A DNA stretch of 64,000 bases from Variovorax sp. KK3 (GTDB taxonomy: Bacteria; Pseudomonadota; Gammaproteobacteria; Burkholderiales; Burkholderiaceae_C), in contig NZ_LYVO01000009.1 in NCBI RefSeq assembly GCF_001984055.1, positions 1 to 64,000 on the forward strand, in the 5' to 3' direction. The notes beneath the pieces were generated by a model. That model was not told the origin of the DNA. It made no database searches and saw nothing but the letters and a program-made list of their open reading frames with translations. Positions 1-8,991 of this stretch are shown here, in pieces. Position 1 is the first letter of the stretch. Each line of letters begins with the position of its first letter. A program made the translations under genes and the position numbers.

Positions 1-698
1 GCGGGCCCGGCGTTGACGAGGCCGCCACCGCCGTAGAACACCGGCCTGCGGGCGGTGGAGAGCAGGTCTGCCGCACGTTCGAGGCTCGCCTGCGAAAGGG
101 GCGCGGGGACGTTGCGCCGTGCACGGGCAAGCGAGGGCGACGCCTCGGCTTCGCTGCCGGTCAGCGCCAGTTGCACGTCCTTCGGCACGTCCAGCAGCAC
201 CGGGCCCGGCCGGCCCGAGGCGGCAATCTCCAGCGCCTGCCGGACGCGCGCCGGGATGGCGTCGGCCGCGCGCAGCTGGTGGTTCCACTTGGTCACCGGC
301 CTCGACATGCCGAGCGCATCGCTTTCCTGAAAAGCGTCAGTGCCGATCACCGCACTGGCCACCTGGCCGCTGATGCACAGCAGTGGCACCGAATCGCTGA
401 TGGCGTCGAGCAGCCCGGTGATGGTGTTGCCCACACCCGGCCCCGAAGTGACCAGCACCACGCCCACGCGCCCGGTGCTGCGCGCATAGCCCTCCGCCGC
501 GTGGACGGCAGCCTGCTCGTGCCGAACCAGCACATGGCGCAGCCGCGGTTCGCCGTGCAGTGCGTCGTACAGCGGCAGTGCGGCACCGCCGGGGTAGCCG
601 AAGATCGTGTCGACGCCGCAGTCGACGAGGGTCTGGAGCAGGGCTTGCGCGCCATTGCGCAGGGCGAGCAATGCAGGCGTGGGGGCGAGGGTTTGCAT
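1..698 (-). CDS. Acetolactate synthase-like TPP-dependent enzyme (5' part; 3' end outside window)
   Basis: The visible 232 residues are the N-terminal thiamine-diphosphate-binding and early central region of an acetohydroxyacid-synthase-like enzyme. The PYR-domain motif GYPGGAALPLYDAL lies near residue 35, followed by the catalytic glutamate in HEQAAVHAAEGYAR and the run TSGPGVGNTITGL. GTDAFQE and MSRPVTKWN match the region of AHAS large subunits that includes the IlvB signature. AHAS joins two pyruvates, or pyruvate and 2-ketobutyrate, in branched-chain amino acid synthesis. The start is the ATG at 698, divergent from an Lrp-family gene 64 bases away that may control it. As the C-terminal TPP-binding half is missing, a related decarboxylase or a catabolic acetolactate synthase cannot be excluded. 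No small-subunit gene (ilvN) is visible. Confidence 0.8.
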   Translation of the reverse strand, partial: MQTLAPTPALLALRNGAQALLQTLVDCGVDTIFGYPGGAALPLYDALHGEPRLRHVLVRHEQAAVHAAEGYARSTGRVGVVLVTSGPGVGNTITGLLDAISDSVPLLCISGQVASAVIGTDAFQESDALGMSRPVTKWNHQLRAADAIPARVRQALEIAASGRPGPVLLDVPKDVQLALTGSEAEASPSLARARRNVPAPLSQASLERAADLLSTARRPVFYGGGGLVNAGP

Positions 699-762
699 GC
701 GTCGATTCTTCCGGCCTTCCTGCAGAATGTGCTTCGTTTTTCAGACGCATTGGGCTCATCTG

Positions 763-1257
763 ATGAAGAACAATCGCAAAAAGCAATCCGATACCGAAGA
801 TTCTTTCGACAAGATCGACTTGGCGATCCTTCGCGTGCTGCTGCACGACTCGCGCAAGACACTGCAGGAGATCGGCGCGGAAGTCGGCTTGGCCGCCACC
901 AGCTGCTGGAGCCGGATCAAGAAGCTGGAGGCCAATGGCGTCATCAAGCGCTACACGGTCGACGTCGACGCGGGCAAGCTGGGCTACCACGATTCGGTGA
1001 TCGTGCAGCTCACGCTGGAAAGCCACAGCGACGAAACGCTCTACGAGTTCGGCCGCACGCTGGCCGCCATCCCGGAGATCCAGGAGGCATACCTCGTGTC
1101 AGGCGACTACGACTACTACATCCGCATCGCGGTGCGCGACACGCGCGACTACGAGCGCCTCCTGCGGGAGAAGCTCTACAAGATTCCCGGCATCCGGCAC
1201 AGCCAGTCGCACTTCGTGCTGCGCGTGCTCAAGGAGGCGAGCGCGCCGCTGATCTGA
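763..1257 (+). CDS. Lrp/AsnC family transcriptional regulator
   Basis: A 164-residue protein with the two-part Lrp/AsnC layout. An N-terminal winged helix-turn-helix (about residues 15-65, beginning FDKIDLAILRVLL and containing a KKLEANGVIKRY wing) is followed by an AsnC/RAM effector-binding domain with the typical VSGDYDYYIRI strand and a closing PGIRHSQSHFVLR segment. Such proteins sense amino acids and activate or repress nearby metabolic genes. The gene diverges from the acetolactate-synthase-like gene, which makes that gene its most likely target (inference). The ATG at 763 is preferred because the family fold starts just after it; the upstream in-frame codons run into the divergent promoter region. 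Confidence 0.9.
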   Translation: MKNNRKKQSDTEDSFDKIDLAILRVLLHDSRKTLQEIGAEVGLAATSCWSRIKKLEANGVIKRYTVDVDAGKLGYHDSVIVQLTLESHSDETLYEFGRTLAAIPEIQEAYLVSGDYDYYIRIAVRDTRDYERLLREKLYKIPGIRHSQSHFVLRVLKEASAPLI

Positions 1258-1285
1258 GATGCGGGCGCGTACAGGAAGCTCGGTG

Positions 1286-1504
1286 TCAGCCGGGCTGGAT
1301 CGGCGCCTTCGGAAGGAGCCCGGCGTCCTGCGCGTCCGCCTGCGGCTCTTCTTGCTGATGTTGCGGCACGCCACCGACCACCAGGCCGTGTTTCGCGATT
1401 CCCTTGACCAGGTGCCGTGGCACATGGTGCGTCTTCGCAAGCAATGCCAAGGCCTGGCTGCGGGCCGGTTCACAGGCCGGCAGCACCTTCTGCAATGAGC
1501 TCAT
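1286..1504 (-). CDS. Small hypothetical protein, 72 aa
   Basis: A short reverse-strand reading frame of 72 codons beginning MSSLQKVLPACEPARSQ. The ATG at 1504 is preceded by a strong AGGAGG ribosome-binding site about ten bases upstream, the main reason for accepting it. The N-terminal half contains a helical, basic stretch (LALLAKTHHVPRHLVKGIA) and the C-terminal third is rich in Gln and Glu. No family is recognised. It sits between two Lrp-type regulators and reads toward the first one. Confidence 0.5.
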   Translation of the reverse strand: MSSLQKVLPACEPARSQALALLAKTHHVPRHLVKGIAKHGLVVGGVPQHQQEEPQADAQDAGLLPKAPIQPG

Positions 1505-1692
1505 CTGGGTCGTCCTCCTGGTCGCCGGAAAACGAAGACACGCAACGCCACGTCGGTGCGACGCGGCCATTCATCGCTGGAGAATGCGGCCCCGGCGCGA
1601 CCGCGGACGGGCATTATGGGCCGCGCTGCGCGCCGGGCGCCAGCCAAAGGGCCTGATGCCGGCACGACCTTTGGCCTTTCGGGCCCAGGGCT

Positions 1693-2223
1693 TCACAAAG
1701 GGATCTGCGTCGTCGACAGCACCTGCTTGAGCACGATGAAGGACCGGATCTGCCGCACGCCGGGCAGGTAGAGCAACTGCTCGGCATGCAGGCGGTTGAA
1801 GCTCTCGCCGTCGCGGGTGCGAACCAGCATGAAGTAGTCGAACTCGCCGGTGACGACGTGGCATTCCATGCAGCCCGAGATCTTGACCGCTGCCTTCTCG
1901 AAGGCGGTGAAGGATTCGGGCGTCGATCGGTCGAGCACCACGCCGATCATCACCAACATCCCCGCGCCCAGCGCCTGGGCGTCGAGCAGCGCCACCGTGG
2001 CGCCGATCAGCCCGGCACGCCGGAGGCGCTCGACGCGGCGTAAGCAGGCAGGCGCACTCAGGTGGACCTTGGCAGCCAGGGCCACGTTGGAGAGAGACGC
2101 GTCGGCTTGCAGCAGGCGGAGGATGGCCTTGTCGGTGCGGTCCAGTGCGGGCGATGGGAGTGGCGGCGGTGGGGGTGCCGCCGATGCCGAGGTGCGGCGA
2201 ACTTTTGTTGTGTTGGATGCCAT
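1693..2223 (-). CDS. acdR: Lrp/AsnC family regulator, probable acdS activator AcdR
   Basis: A 176-residue Lrp/AsnC protein: a short Pro-rich N-terminal tail (SAAPPPPPLPSP), a winged HTH starting LDRTDKAILRLLQ (about residues 28-80) and a RAM effector domain with VTGEFDYFMLVRT and a closing PGVRQIRSFIVLK. The ATG at 2223 has an AGGAG site about 11 bases upstream; an earlier start would run into the shared promoter. It diverges from the ACC deaminase gene, separated by about 157 bases. In other proteobacteria a divergent Lrp-type gene, acdR, activates acdS in response to ACC together with other factors. The assignment rests on this arrangement plus the family match. Confidence 0.82.
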   Translation of the reverse strand: MASNTTKVRRTSASAAPPPPPLPSPALDRTDKAILRLLQADASLSNVALAAKVHLSAPACLRRVERLRRAGLIGATVALLDAQALGAGMLVMIGVVLDRSTPESFTAFEKAAVKISGCMECHVVTGEFDYFMLVRTRDGESFNRLHAEQLLYLPGVRQIRSFIVLKQVLSTTQIPL

Positions 2224-2380
2224 GTTCGTGCAACTCCTCAACTTGATTGGGAAACTTGGATGCCGAATCGTGCGCAAACGGGACCATCTTCGCAACCCTA
2301 TGACATCGCATTTTTTCTAGCATCGAACCCTTCCCACCATCACTCCCATCCATCCCTTCGATCCATTCCAAGGACCTGCC

Positions 2381-3397
2381 ATGCAACTCCATCGCTTTCC
2401 CCGCCATCGCCTGACCTTCGGTCCGACGCCGATCCATCGCCTCGATCGCCTGAGCAAGCACCTGGGCGGCAAGGTCGAGCTCTACGCGAAGCGCGAGGAC
2501 TGCAACAGCGGACTGGCCTTCGGCGGCAACAAGACTCGCAAGCTGGAATACCTGATCCCGGAGGCCCTGGCACAGGGCTGCGACACGCTGGTCTCCATCG
2601 GCGGCATCCAGTCGAACCAGACGCGCCAGGTGGCCGCCGTGGCCGCGCACCTGGGCATGAAGTGCGTGCTGGTGCAGGAGAACTGGGTCAACTATTCAGA
2701 CGCGGTGTACGACCGCGTCGGCAACATCGAGATGTCGCGCATCCTGGGCGCCGACGTGCGCCTGGATGCGGCTGGCTTCGACATCGGCATCCGCCCGAGC
2801 TGGGAACAGGCGATGGACGACGTGCGCCGCGCCGGGGGCAAGCCTTTTCCGATTCCCGCCGGCTGCTCCGAGCATCCGCTCGGCGGCCTGGGTTTCGTCG
2901 GCTTCGCGGAAGAAGTGCGCCAGCAGGAAGCCGAGCTCGGCTTTCGCTTCGATTACATCGTGGTCTGCTCCGTGACGGGCAGCACGCAAGCCGGCATGGT
3001 GGTCGGGTTTGCGGCCGACGGACGGGCCGACCGGGTCATCGGCATCGACGCCTCGGCCAAGCCGGAGCAGACGCATGCGCAAATCCTGCGCATCGCCCGC
3101 AACACCGCGTCGCTGGTCGAACTGGGCCGCGACATCGCAGAGCGCGACGTGGTGCTCGACACCCGCTACGGCGGACCTGAATACGGCTTACCCAGCGAGG
3201 GCACGCTGGAAGCCATCCGCCTGTGTGCGCGGCAGGAAGGCATGCTGACCGACCCCGTGTACGAGGGCAAGTCGATGCACGGGATGATCGACAAGGTGCG
3301 GCGCGGCGAATTCGAGCCCGGCTCGAAGGTGCTGTACGCGCACCTGGGCGGCGTGCCGGCCTTGAACGCCTACAGCTTTCTGTTCCGGAACGGCTGA
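2381..3397 (+). CDS. acdS: 1-aminocyclopropane-1-carboxylate (ACC) deaminase
   Basis: A PLP-dependent enzyme of 338 residues that converts ACC, the plant ethylene precursor, to 2-oxobutyrate and ammonia. Residue numbering matches the reference enzymes: the PLP lysine is Lys51 ([11 protein letters not shown]), Ser78 lies in [11 protein letters not shown], and the deaminase-diagnostic pair Tyr294-Glu295 ([11 protein letters not shown]) and Leu322 ([11 protein letters not shown]) are present. The last residues separate true ACC deaminases from D-cysteine desulfhydrases, so the call is firm. The gene diverges from the Lrp-type regulator gene acdR, which probably controls it. The product 2-oxobutyrate could feed branched-chain amino acid metabolism, consistent with ilvE and an ALS-like gene nearby. 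Confidence 0.96.
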   Translation: MQLHRFPRHRLTFGPTPIHRLDRLSKHLGGKVELYAKREDCNSGLAFGGNKTRKLEYLIPEALAQGCDTLVSIGGIQSNQTRQVAAVAAHLGMKCVLVQENWVNYSDAVYDRVGNIEMSRILGADVRLDAAGFDIGIRPSWEQAMDDVRRAGGKPFPIPAGCSEHPLGGLGFVGFAEEVRQQEAELGFRFDYIVVCSVTGSTQAGMVVGFAADGRADRVIGIDASAKPEQTHAQILRIARNTASLVELGRDIAERDVVLDTRYGGPEYGLPSEGTLEAIRLCARQEGMLTDPVYEGKSMHGMIDKVRRGEFEPGSKVLYAHLGGVPALNAYSFLFRNG

Positions 3398-3422
3398 GAC
3401 CGCCGGGCGGCGGCCGGGGACA

Positions 3423-4520
3423 TCAGGAAAGCAGCGTCATCCAGCCGTGCGGGTCGGGCGTGCGCCCTTGCTGGATGCCCAGCAGCGCCGCCTTGAGCCG
3501 GCCCGTGACAGGACCGGCACCGCCGTCGCCGATCGTGATCTCGTGCCGGCGCCCCTTCACCTTGCCGATGGGCGTGACCACCGCGGCGGTGCCGCAGGCG
3601 AAGGCTTCGCGCAACTTGCCGCTCGCGGCATCGGCCTGCCACTGATCGATGGCGTAGGGCTCTTCGCGCACCGTGAGGCCCATGTCGCGGGCCAGCACGA
3701 TCAGCGATTCGCGCGTGATGCCCGGCAGGATGGTGCCGCCCAGCGGCGGCGTCTGCAGCGAGCCATCGTCGAAGACAAAAAACACGTTCATGCCGCCGAG
3801 CTCTTCGACCCAGCGCCGCTCCACGGCGTCGAGAAACACCACCTGGTCGCATCCCTCGCGCGAAGCCTCGGCCTGCGCGGCCAGGCTCGCGGCGTAGTTG
3901 CCGCCGCACTTCGCGTCGCCCGTTCCGCCGGGCGCTGCGCGGGTGTAGTTGTCGGACACCCAGATCGTCACGGCCGGCGCCCCGCCCTTGAAGTAGGAGC
4001 CGACCGGCGACGCGATGACGCAGTACAGGTACTCGGAAGAGGGCTTCACGCCGACCAGCACCTCGGTCGCGATCATGAAGGGCCGCAGGTAGAGGGCGGC
4101 GCCATCGGAGCTGGGGATCCAGTCCCGGTCGATGCGCACCAGCTCGCGCACCGATTCGATAAAGAGCTCTTCGGGCAGCGGCGCCATCGCAAGGCGCGTG
4201 GCCGAATTGCGGAAGCGCCGCGCGTTGGCGTCGGGGCGGAACAAGGCGGCGCCGCCATCGGCGAGGCGGTAGGCCTTCAGTCCCTCGAAGATCTCCTGCG
4301 CGTAGTGCAGCACCAGCGTCGCGGGGTTGAGCGTGAAGTCGCGCCGCGCCTCGATCTTCGCGTCGTGCCAGCCACGCTCTGCCGAATAGCGCGCGGTGGC
4401 CATGTGGTCGGTGAAGACCCTGCCGAATGCCGGATCCTGCAACAGCTGCGCGCGTTCGGCGGCTGCGACAGGCTGGGTGTTTCGTTCGATCGAGAAGGTC
4501 GATTTGCCGTCGTTGCTCAT
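3423..4520 (-). CDS. ilvE: Branched-chain amino acid aminotransferase
   Basis: A 365-residue fold-type IV PLP aminotransferase that interconverts valine, leucine and isoleucine with their keto acids. The PLP lysine is Lys204 in DAKCGGNYAASL, the form typical of the longer BCAT class. Other family landmarks are HYAQEIFEGLKAYR (residues 72-85), RNSATRLAMA, YLRPFMIATE and the C-terminal GTAAVVTPIG phosphate-binding strand. The gene converges on acdS, leaving only about 25 bases between the stops, and its start lies 12 bases from the tRNA-Ser gene end on the same strand, so it may be read partly from the tRNA promoter. Confidence 0.95.
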   Translation of the reverse strand: MSNDGKSTFSIERNTQPVAAAERAQLLQDPAFGRVFTDHMATARYSAERGWHDAKIEARRDFTLNPATLVLHYAQEIFEGLKAYRLADGGAALFRPDANARRFRNSATRLAMAPLPEELFIESVRELVRIDRDWIPSSDGAALYLRPFMIATEVLVGVKPSSEYLYCVIASPVGSYFKGGAPAVTIWVSDNYTRAAPGGTGDAKCGGNYAASLAAQAEASREGCDQVVFLDAVERRWVEELGGMNVFFVFDDGSLQTPPLGGTILPGITRESLIVLARDMGLTVREEPYAIDQWQADAASGKLREAFACGTAAVVTPIGKVKGRRHEITIGDGGAGPVTGRLKAALLGIQQGRTPDPHGWMTLLS

Positions 4521-4532
4521 GTGTGCTGCTCC

Positions 4533-4620
4533 TGGCGGAGAGTGTGAGATTCGAACTCACGGACGGTTGCCCGTCGGCAGTTTTCAAGACTGCTGGTTTA
4601 AACCACTCACCCAACTCTCC
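4533..4620 (-). tRNA. tRNA-Ser (anticodon UGA), CCA encoded
   Basis: On the reverse strand the sequence begins GGAGAGTTGGGTGAGTGG and ends with the pairing CTCTCC followed by GCCA, giving a 7-bp acceptor stem and an encoded CCA. The anticodon loop is CTTGAAAA between CAGT and ACTG, so the anticodon is TGA (serine). A long variable arm (GCCGACGGGCAACCGTC region) and the T-loop GTTCGAATC confirm a class II serine tRNA. No integrase or duplicated tRNA 3' end is seen nearby, so it shows no sign of being an integration site. Confidence 0.96.
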
Positions 4621-4659
4621 GGAACCTGCCCGCAGGGCGCGGGACATGGGGGCACGATT

Positions 4660-5346
4660 CTAGTCCGGGCCGCCTTCGGCTTTTTCTCCCGTGGCAGGGG
4701 CCGGCGTCCAGCCGCGCAGCACCAGGCCCACGATGCCTTCGGCCCAGGCGCGCCGTTCTTCAGGCCCCGCCAGCGGTTTTGAGATGAAGAAGCGCACGCC
4801 GCCGAAGGCGAGCGTGGACAGTTGCACGGCCGCCAGTTCGGGATCGGGCACATGAAGCTTGCCGGTGCGCTGCGCCTCCGTCAGGTAGTCGACCACCGGC
4901 GCCAGGACGAAGCTGTTCTCCGCGTAGAGCGATTTGGCGAGCTCGGGGAAACGCACGGCCTCGGCGATGACGAGGCGCAGCAGCGCCAAGGTTTGCGTTT
5001 CCGTGGCGCCCAGGTACATGCGCTCGACCAGGTCCAGCAGCACCTGCCGCGCGTCCGCATCGGAGCGCACCAGGGTGGCCTGCATGTTGTCGCGGGCATT
5101 GGTCACCGCCCGGTGCACGACCTCGCGGAACAAGGCTTCCTTGTTCTCGAACTGGCGGTAGATGGTGATCTTGGCCACGCCGGCGTCGCGCGCGATCGCC
5201 TCGATGCTGGTGGCCGCGTAGCCCTGCTGCAGAAAGGACTTCAGCGCCGCGGACAAAAAGGATTCGCGCAAGGCCGCAGCCTGCTCCGGACTGGGACGTC
5301 CGCGGGAGCGACGCTTGACTTCTTCCGGCATGGTGGGGGTGGACAT
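4660..5346 (-). CDS. TetR family transcriptional regulator
   Basis: A 228-residue regulator with an N-terminal TetR helix-turn-helix. The recognition region TSIEAIARDAGVAKITIYRQ falls around residues 50-70 and is followed by FENKEALFREVV. The C-terminal domain (from about residue 90) resembles the TetR_C_7/AefR type, ending LAFGGVRFFISKPLAGPEER. The ligand and targets are unknown. The start chosen is the ATG at 5346, 11 bases after the hemW stop; an in-frame ATG at 5391 would overlap hemW by 35 bases. It follows hemW in the same direction and may be co-transcribed. The N-terminus is basic (EEVKRRSRGRPS), common in this subfamily. Confidence 0.85.
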   Translation of the reverse strand: MSTPTMPEEVKRRSRGRPSPEQAAALRESFLSAALKSFLQQGYAATSIEAIARDAGVAKITIYRQFENKEALFREVVHRAVTNARDNMQATLVRSDADARQVLLDLVERMYLGATETQTLALLRLVIAEAVRFPELAKSLYAENSFVLAPVVDYLTEAQRTGKLHVPDPELAAVQLSTLAFGGVRFFISKPLAGPEERRAWAEGIVGLVLRGWTPAPATGEKAEGGPD

Positions 5347-5356
5347 GAGAGCACTC

Positions 5357-6628
5357 TCAACGATCAGGGAGAAAAATGGCCTGCAGGTCACTCAGGAAAT
5401 CGAAGCCACGGTCGGTGGGCCAGACACGCGACAAATCGCGTTCGACCAAGCCCTTGCGTTCCGCTTCCTCGAGCCCGCGCTGGATCGATGTGATGGCCAG
5501 GCCGGTGCGCTCGCCGAACTGAGCCAGCGTGAAGCCCGACTTCAGGCGCAGCGTGTTGAGCATGTACTCGAAAGGCAACTCGGCGATGCCGACCTCGTCG
5601 CTCTGCGCGACCGCTCGGGCAGCCAGCGCGTTGTCCATGTAGAGGCGCGGCTCGCGAAAACGCACCTGGCGCACGATGCGGTGGGCGAAGCTCAGCTTGC
5701 TATGCGCACCGGCACCGATGCCGAGGTAGTCGCCGAACTGCCAGTAGTTGGCGTTGTGCAGGCACTGGTGTCCGGCCCGCGCATAAGCCGAGACCTCGTA
5801 GCGACCCAAGCCGGCCGGGCCTGTGCGCTCGGTGATGCGGTCGAGCATGTCGTAGGCGATGTCGTCTTCGGGCAGCGCCGGCGGAAACTTGGCGAAGTAG
5901 GTATTGGGCTCGATGGTCAGGTGGTAGACCGACAGATGCGGCGGCGCGAGGGCCAGCGCCTGGTCGAGGTCGGCATCGAGCTGCTCGAGCGTCTGGCCCG
6001 GCAGCGCGTACATCAAATCGAGGTTGAAAGTGTCGAAGGCTTGTGCAGCCTCTTCCACCGCTGCGATGGCCTGGGCGCGGTCATGCACGCGGCCGAGGGC
6101 CTTCAGGTGCGCATCATCGAAGCTCTGCACGCCGACGGACAGCCGCGTGACGCCGGCGGCGCGGTAGCCACGGAAGCGGTCTCGCTCGAAAGTACCGGGG
6201 TTCGCCTCGAGCGTGATCTCGCAATCGGGCGCCAGCTTGAGCCGCGCTCGCAGGTCACCCAGCAGGCGGTCGATGGCGGCCGGCGAGAACAGGCTGGGCG
6301 TGCCGCCGCCGATGAAGATGCTGTGCACGCTGCGGCCCCAGATCAGCGGCAGCGCCGCATCGAGGTCGGCGATCAGGGCGTCGAGATAGCGCTGCTCGGG
6401 CAGGGGCGCATCGCCCTCTGCACTGCCGCCGCGCCATTCGTGCGAGTTGAAGTCGCAGTACGGGCATTTGCGCAGGCACCACGGCATGTGGACGTACAGC
6501 GACAAGGGCGGCAAGGCCGTGAGCTGCAGCGGGCCGGGGCGCATCCAGTGCAATACGTCGTTGGCTCGCTCCGCTGCGCCTGCGCGCCCCTGCGTGCGGT
6601 CGTCGACGATCGGGACGATCACGCTCAC
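5357..6628 (-). CDS. hemW: Radical SAM heme chaperone HemW
   Basis: A HemW (formerly HemN-like) radical SAM protein of 423 residues. The iron-sulfur cluster motif CxxxCxxC is WCLRKCPYC with cysteines at about residues 51, 55 and 58, preceded by SLYVHMPW. It continues with FIGGGTPSLFSP, ITLEANPGTFE and VGVQSFDDAHL, then the HemN C-terminal domain. HemW-type proteins lack coproporphyrinogen oxidase activity and are thought to pass heme to target proteins. The GTG at 6628 is taken as start because it overlaps the rdgB stop (GTGA), indicating translational coupling; an internal ATG at residue 29 is a possible alternative. Order rph-rdgB-hemW. Confidence 0.92.
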   Translation of the reverse strand: MSVIVPIVDDRTQGRAGAAERANDVLHWMRPGPLQLTALPPLSLYVHMPWCLRKCPYCDFNSHEWRGGSAEGDAPLPEQRYLDALIADLDAALPLIWGRSVHSIFIGGGTPSLFSPAAIDRLLGDLRARLKLAPDCEITLEANPGTFERDRFRGYRAAGVTRLSVGVQSFDDAHLKALGRVHDRAQAIAAVEEAAQAFDTFNLDLMYALPGQTLEQLDADLDQALALAPPHLSVYHLTIEPNTYFAKFPPALPEDDIAYDMLDRITERTGPAGLGRYEVSAYARAGHQCLHNANYWQFGDYLGIGAGAHSKLSFAHRIVRQVRFREPRLYMDNALAARAVAQSDEVGIAELPFEYMLNTLRLKSGFTLAQFGERTGLAITSIQRGLEEAERKGLVERDLSRVWPTDRGFDFLSDLQAIFLPDR

Positions 6629-7224
6629 AGCCAGCGCTCCCGCATCAGGGCCAGCATGGCACGCGCCGCCTGGCCGCGGTGGCTGTGCGCGTTTTTCACC
6701 TCGGCCGGCAATTGGGCGAAGGTTTTGCCGAACTGGGACAGCCACATGACCGGGTCGAAGCCGAAGCCGTTGTCGCCGATGGGCTCGCGTGTGATCAAAC
6801 CGGCGGCACGACCGACCGCGATGAGCGGCTCCGGATCGTTGGGACTGCGCAGCGCCACCAGTGTGCTGACGAGCGCGGCGCGGCGGTCTTCGACGTCGGC
6901 CATCTGCTCGAGCAAGGCGCGCACGTTGTTGCCGTCGCCCTTCTCGTAGCCGAACTGCGTCGCATAGTAGGCGGTGGCGACGCCGGGCAGCCCACCGAAG
7001 GCTTCGACGCACAGGCCGGCATCGTCGGCGATGGCGGGCAGGCCCGTCGCCTGGGCGGCGTGACGGGCCTTGGCAAGCGCGTTCTCGACGAAGGTGTGAA
7101 AAGGCTCGTCCGCCTCGCCCACGCCGAGTTCCGACTGCCGCACCAGGGCGACGTCGAGCGGGGCGAACAGCTGCTGCAGCTCGGCGAGCTTGCCGGCATT
7201 GTTGGAGGCGAGGACCAGTTTCAT
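6625..7224 (-). CDS. rdgB: XTP/dITP pyrophosphatase (non-canonical purine NTPase)
   Basis: A 199-residue Ham1/RdgB family protein that hydrolyses dITP, dXTP and ITP to monophosphates and keeps deaminated purines out of nucleic acids. Visible landmarks are the N-terminal substrate loop ASNNAGKLAELQ, the metal/catalytic stretch AIADDAGLCVEAFGG and the C-terminal GFGFDPVMW with SHRGQAARAM. The ATG at 7224 gives the normal family length and starts exactly at the conserved MKLVLASNN. It sits 22 bases downstream of rph and its stop overlaps the hemW start by four bases, as in a typical rph-rdgB-hemW operon. Confidence 0.95.
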   Translation of the reverse strand: MKLVLASNNAGKLAELQQLFAPLDVALVRQSELGVGEADEPFHTFVENALAKARHAAQATGLPAIADDAGLCVEAFGGLPGVATAYYATQFGYEKGDGNNVRALLEQMADVEDRRAALVSTLVALRSPNDPEPLIAVGRAAGLITREPIGDNGFGFDPVMWLSQFGKTFAQLPAEVKNAHSHRGQAARAMLALMRERWL

Positions 7225-7246
7225 CGTCGATCCAAGGCCCGCGGCA

Positions 7247-7975
7247 TTACCCGGCAAAGGCCTGCGCCTGGAGCGCGGTGAGTTCGGCGATGCCCTTCTC
7301 GGCCAGCCCCAGCAGCGCGTTCATCTCGTCGCGCGAGAAGGCGGCCCCTTCGGCTGTGCCCTGCACTTCCACAAAATGGCCGGCGCCGGTCATGACCACG
7401 TTCATGTCGGTGTCGCAGGCCGAGTCTTCGACGTATTCGAGGTCGAGCAGCGGCGTGCCCTGCACGATGCCGACCGACACGGCAGCCACGTGGCTGCGAA
7501 TCGGCGATGCCGCCAGGGTGCCTGCGGCCAGGAGCTTGTTGACCGCATCTTGGGCCGCGACGAAGGCACCGGTGATGGCGGCCGTGCGGGTGCCGCCGTC
7601 GGCCTGGAGCACGTCGCAATCGAGGTGGATGGTGCGCTCGCCGAGCGCTGCCAGGTCGAACACGGCACGCATCGAGCGACCGATCAGGCGCTGGATTTCC
7701 TGCGTGCGGCCGCTCTGCTTGCCGCGCGCGGCCTCGCGGTCGCTACGCGTGTGCGTGGCGCGCGGCAGCATGCCGTATTCGGCCGTGACCCAGCCCTCGC
7801 CGCTGCCACGCTTGTGCGGGGGCACCTTTTCTTCGACCGACGCGGTGCACAGCACGCGCGTCTGGCCGAACTCGATCAGCACCGAGCCCTCGGCGTGGAT
7901 GGTGAAGCCGCGCGTGATGCGGACCGGCCGCAGCTGGTCGGCGGCACGTGCGCCGCTTCGTACGAAATCTGTCAT
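7247..7975 (-). CDS. rph: Ribonuclease PH
   Basis: A 242-residue phosphorolytic 3'-5' exoribonuclease and tRNA nucleotidyltransferase that trims tRNA 3' ends. The sequence has the family core: [17 protein letters not shown], the phosphate/RNA-binding [18 protein letters not shown], and the catalytic-site region [19 protein letters not shown], followed by [19 protein letters not shown]. The start is the ATG at 7975 (MTDFVRSG), 28 bases downstream of the phosphatase gene stop. It is the first of rph-rdgB-hemW, and transcription may also come from the kinase/phosphatase genes upstream. Confidence 0.96.
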   Translation of the reverse strand: MTDFVRSGARAADQLRPVRITRGFTIHAEGSVLIEFGQTRVLCTASVEEKVPPHKRGSGEGWVTAEYGMLPRATHTRSDREAARGKQSGRTQEIQRLIGRSMRAVFDLAALGERTIHLDCDVLQADGGTRTAAITGAFVAAQDAVNKLLAAGTLAASPIRSHVAAVSVGIVQGTPLLDLEYVEDSACDTDMNVVMTGAGHFVEVQGTAEGAAFSRDEMNALLGLAEKGIAELTALQAQAFAG

Positions 7976-8003
7976 GTCGAACCCGGAAAAGAAAGAAGGA
8001 AAG

Positions 8004-8909
8004 TCAGGACTTGCGGGCAGCCGAACGCTTGATGGCTTCGTTGATCTCGGCGATGGAGCGCTCGATCGCATCCTCGTCGAGATCGTCGAGCTCGCTGTCG
8101 GAGGGCATGCCGGCCTGGATGGTGGAGGCGAACACGCCGTCGCTGATGCTGTCGGTGGAGACGCCACGCGCCTGGCCGGGTGCGTCGGGCGTTTCCCATT
8201 CGAGCGCGATCAGCGTCACGTTGTCGCTGTGCGTGCCGCCGTTGCGCAGCGCCATTTCGGCGAGGTCGGGGGCGGCATCGGAAACCGGCTTGCCGGACGA
8301 GAGCGTCCGCACGACGAGGTTTTCGTCAAGCACGCTCCACAGGCCGTCGGAGCACAGCATGATGCGGTCGCCGCGCTGCAACGGCAGCGGCGCGGAGATG
8401 TCGAAGAGCGGCGTGGTGGGCGAACCGAGGCAGGTCAGCAGCAGGTTGCGGTTGACGACATCGTTGCCGCCGCCGGGCCGCGGCCGCTCGGCATGGGAAT
8501 GGTCGCGTGTGCGCATCAGCATGGCGCCGTCGCGGATCACGTAGAGCCGCGAATCGCCGCAATGAACCCAGGTGGCCGCATTGCCCTGGATGACCGCCGC
8601 TACCACGGTGGTGCGCGGGGTGTCGAGCATGCCCTTGTTGCCGGCGTACCGCATGATCTGCTGGTGCGCCGCCATCACCGCGGAAGTGAGGAAGGCTTTC
8701 ACGTCCTTCAGGAGCGGCCTCGCTTCACGCTGGTAGAGCGCTGCGATGGTCTGCAGCGCCATTTGCGCCGCCACCTCGCCTTCGGGATGCCCGCCCATGC
8801 CGTCGGCCAGAACGAACAGGCCCGATTCGCGCGTGTAGCAATAGCCCATGCGGTCTTCGTTCTTGAGACGGCCGCCTTTGCGGCTGACCTGGAAGACGGA
8901 GAACTTCAC
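8004..8909 (-). CDS. PP2C-family serine/threonine protein phosphatase
   Basis: A 301-residue bacterial PP2C phosphatase. Metal-binding acidic motifs are visible: KNEDRMGY near residue 17, [13 protein letters not shown] near 34-46, [20 protein letters not shown] and [11 protein letters not shown]. The C-terminal tail beyond about residue 245 is acidic and Ser-rich ([13 protein letters not shown]) and probably disordered. It removes phosphates from Ser/Thr residues and is encoded 82 bases downstream of a Ser/Thr kinase gene in the same direction, so the two are likely a reversible signalling pair. No type VI secretion gene lies near, so a role in that system is not indicated. Substrates are unknown. 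Confidence 0.92.
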   Translation of the reverse strand: MKFSVFQVSRKGGRLKNEDRMGYCYTRESGLFVLADGMGGHPEGEVAAQMALQTIAALYQREARPLLKDVKAFLTSAVMAAHQQIMRYAGNKGMLDTPRTTVVAAVIQGNAATWVHCGDSRLYVIRDGAMLMRTRDHSHAERPRPGGGNDVVNRNLLLTCLGSPTTPLFDISAPLPLQRGDRIMLCSDGLWSVLDENLVVRTLSSGKPVSDAAPDLAEMALRNGGTHSDNVTLIALEWETPDAPGQARGVSTDSISDGVFASTIQAGMPSDSELDDLDEDAIERSIAEINEAIKRSAARKS

Positions 8910-8991
8910 AGCGCCCCCCCAAGCGCCCGATGGGCAGCGAACTTCCCCGAGCGGGGCAGCGCAAACACGGAGTGAGAAGCGTGGGGAGTCG

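Noticed and set aside
1643..1675. Inverted repeat GCCAAAGG / CCTTTGGC downstream of acdR as a terminator
   Set aside because: The 8-bp stem has a long loop and no run of T on the acdR side, so terminator function is not supported.
4533..4620. tRNA-Ser as an integration site for a mobile island
   Set aside because: No integrase, direct repeat of the tRNA 3' end or mobility gene was seen; both neighbours are ordinary genes, and the T3SS island is about 10 kb away.
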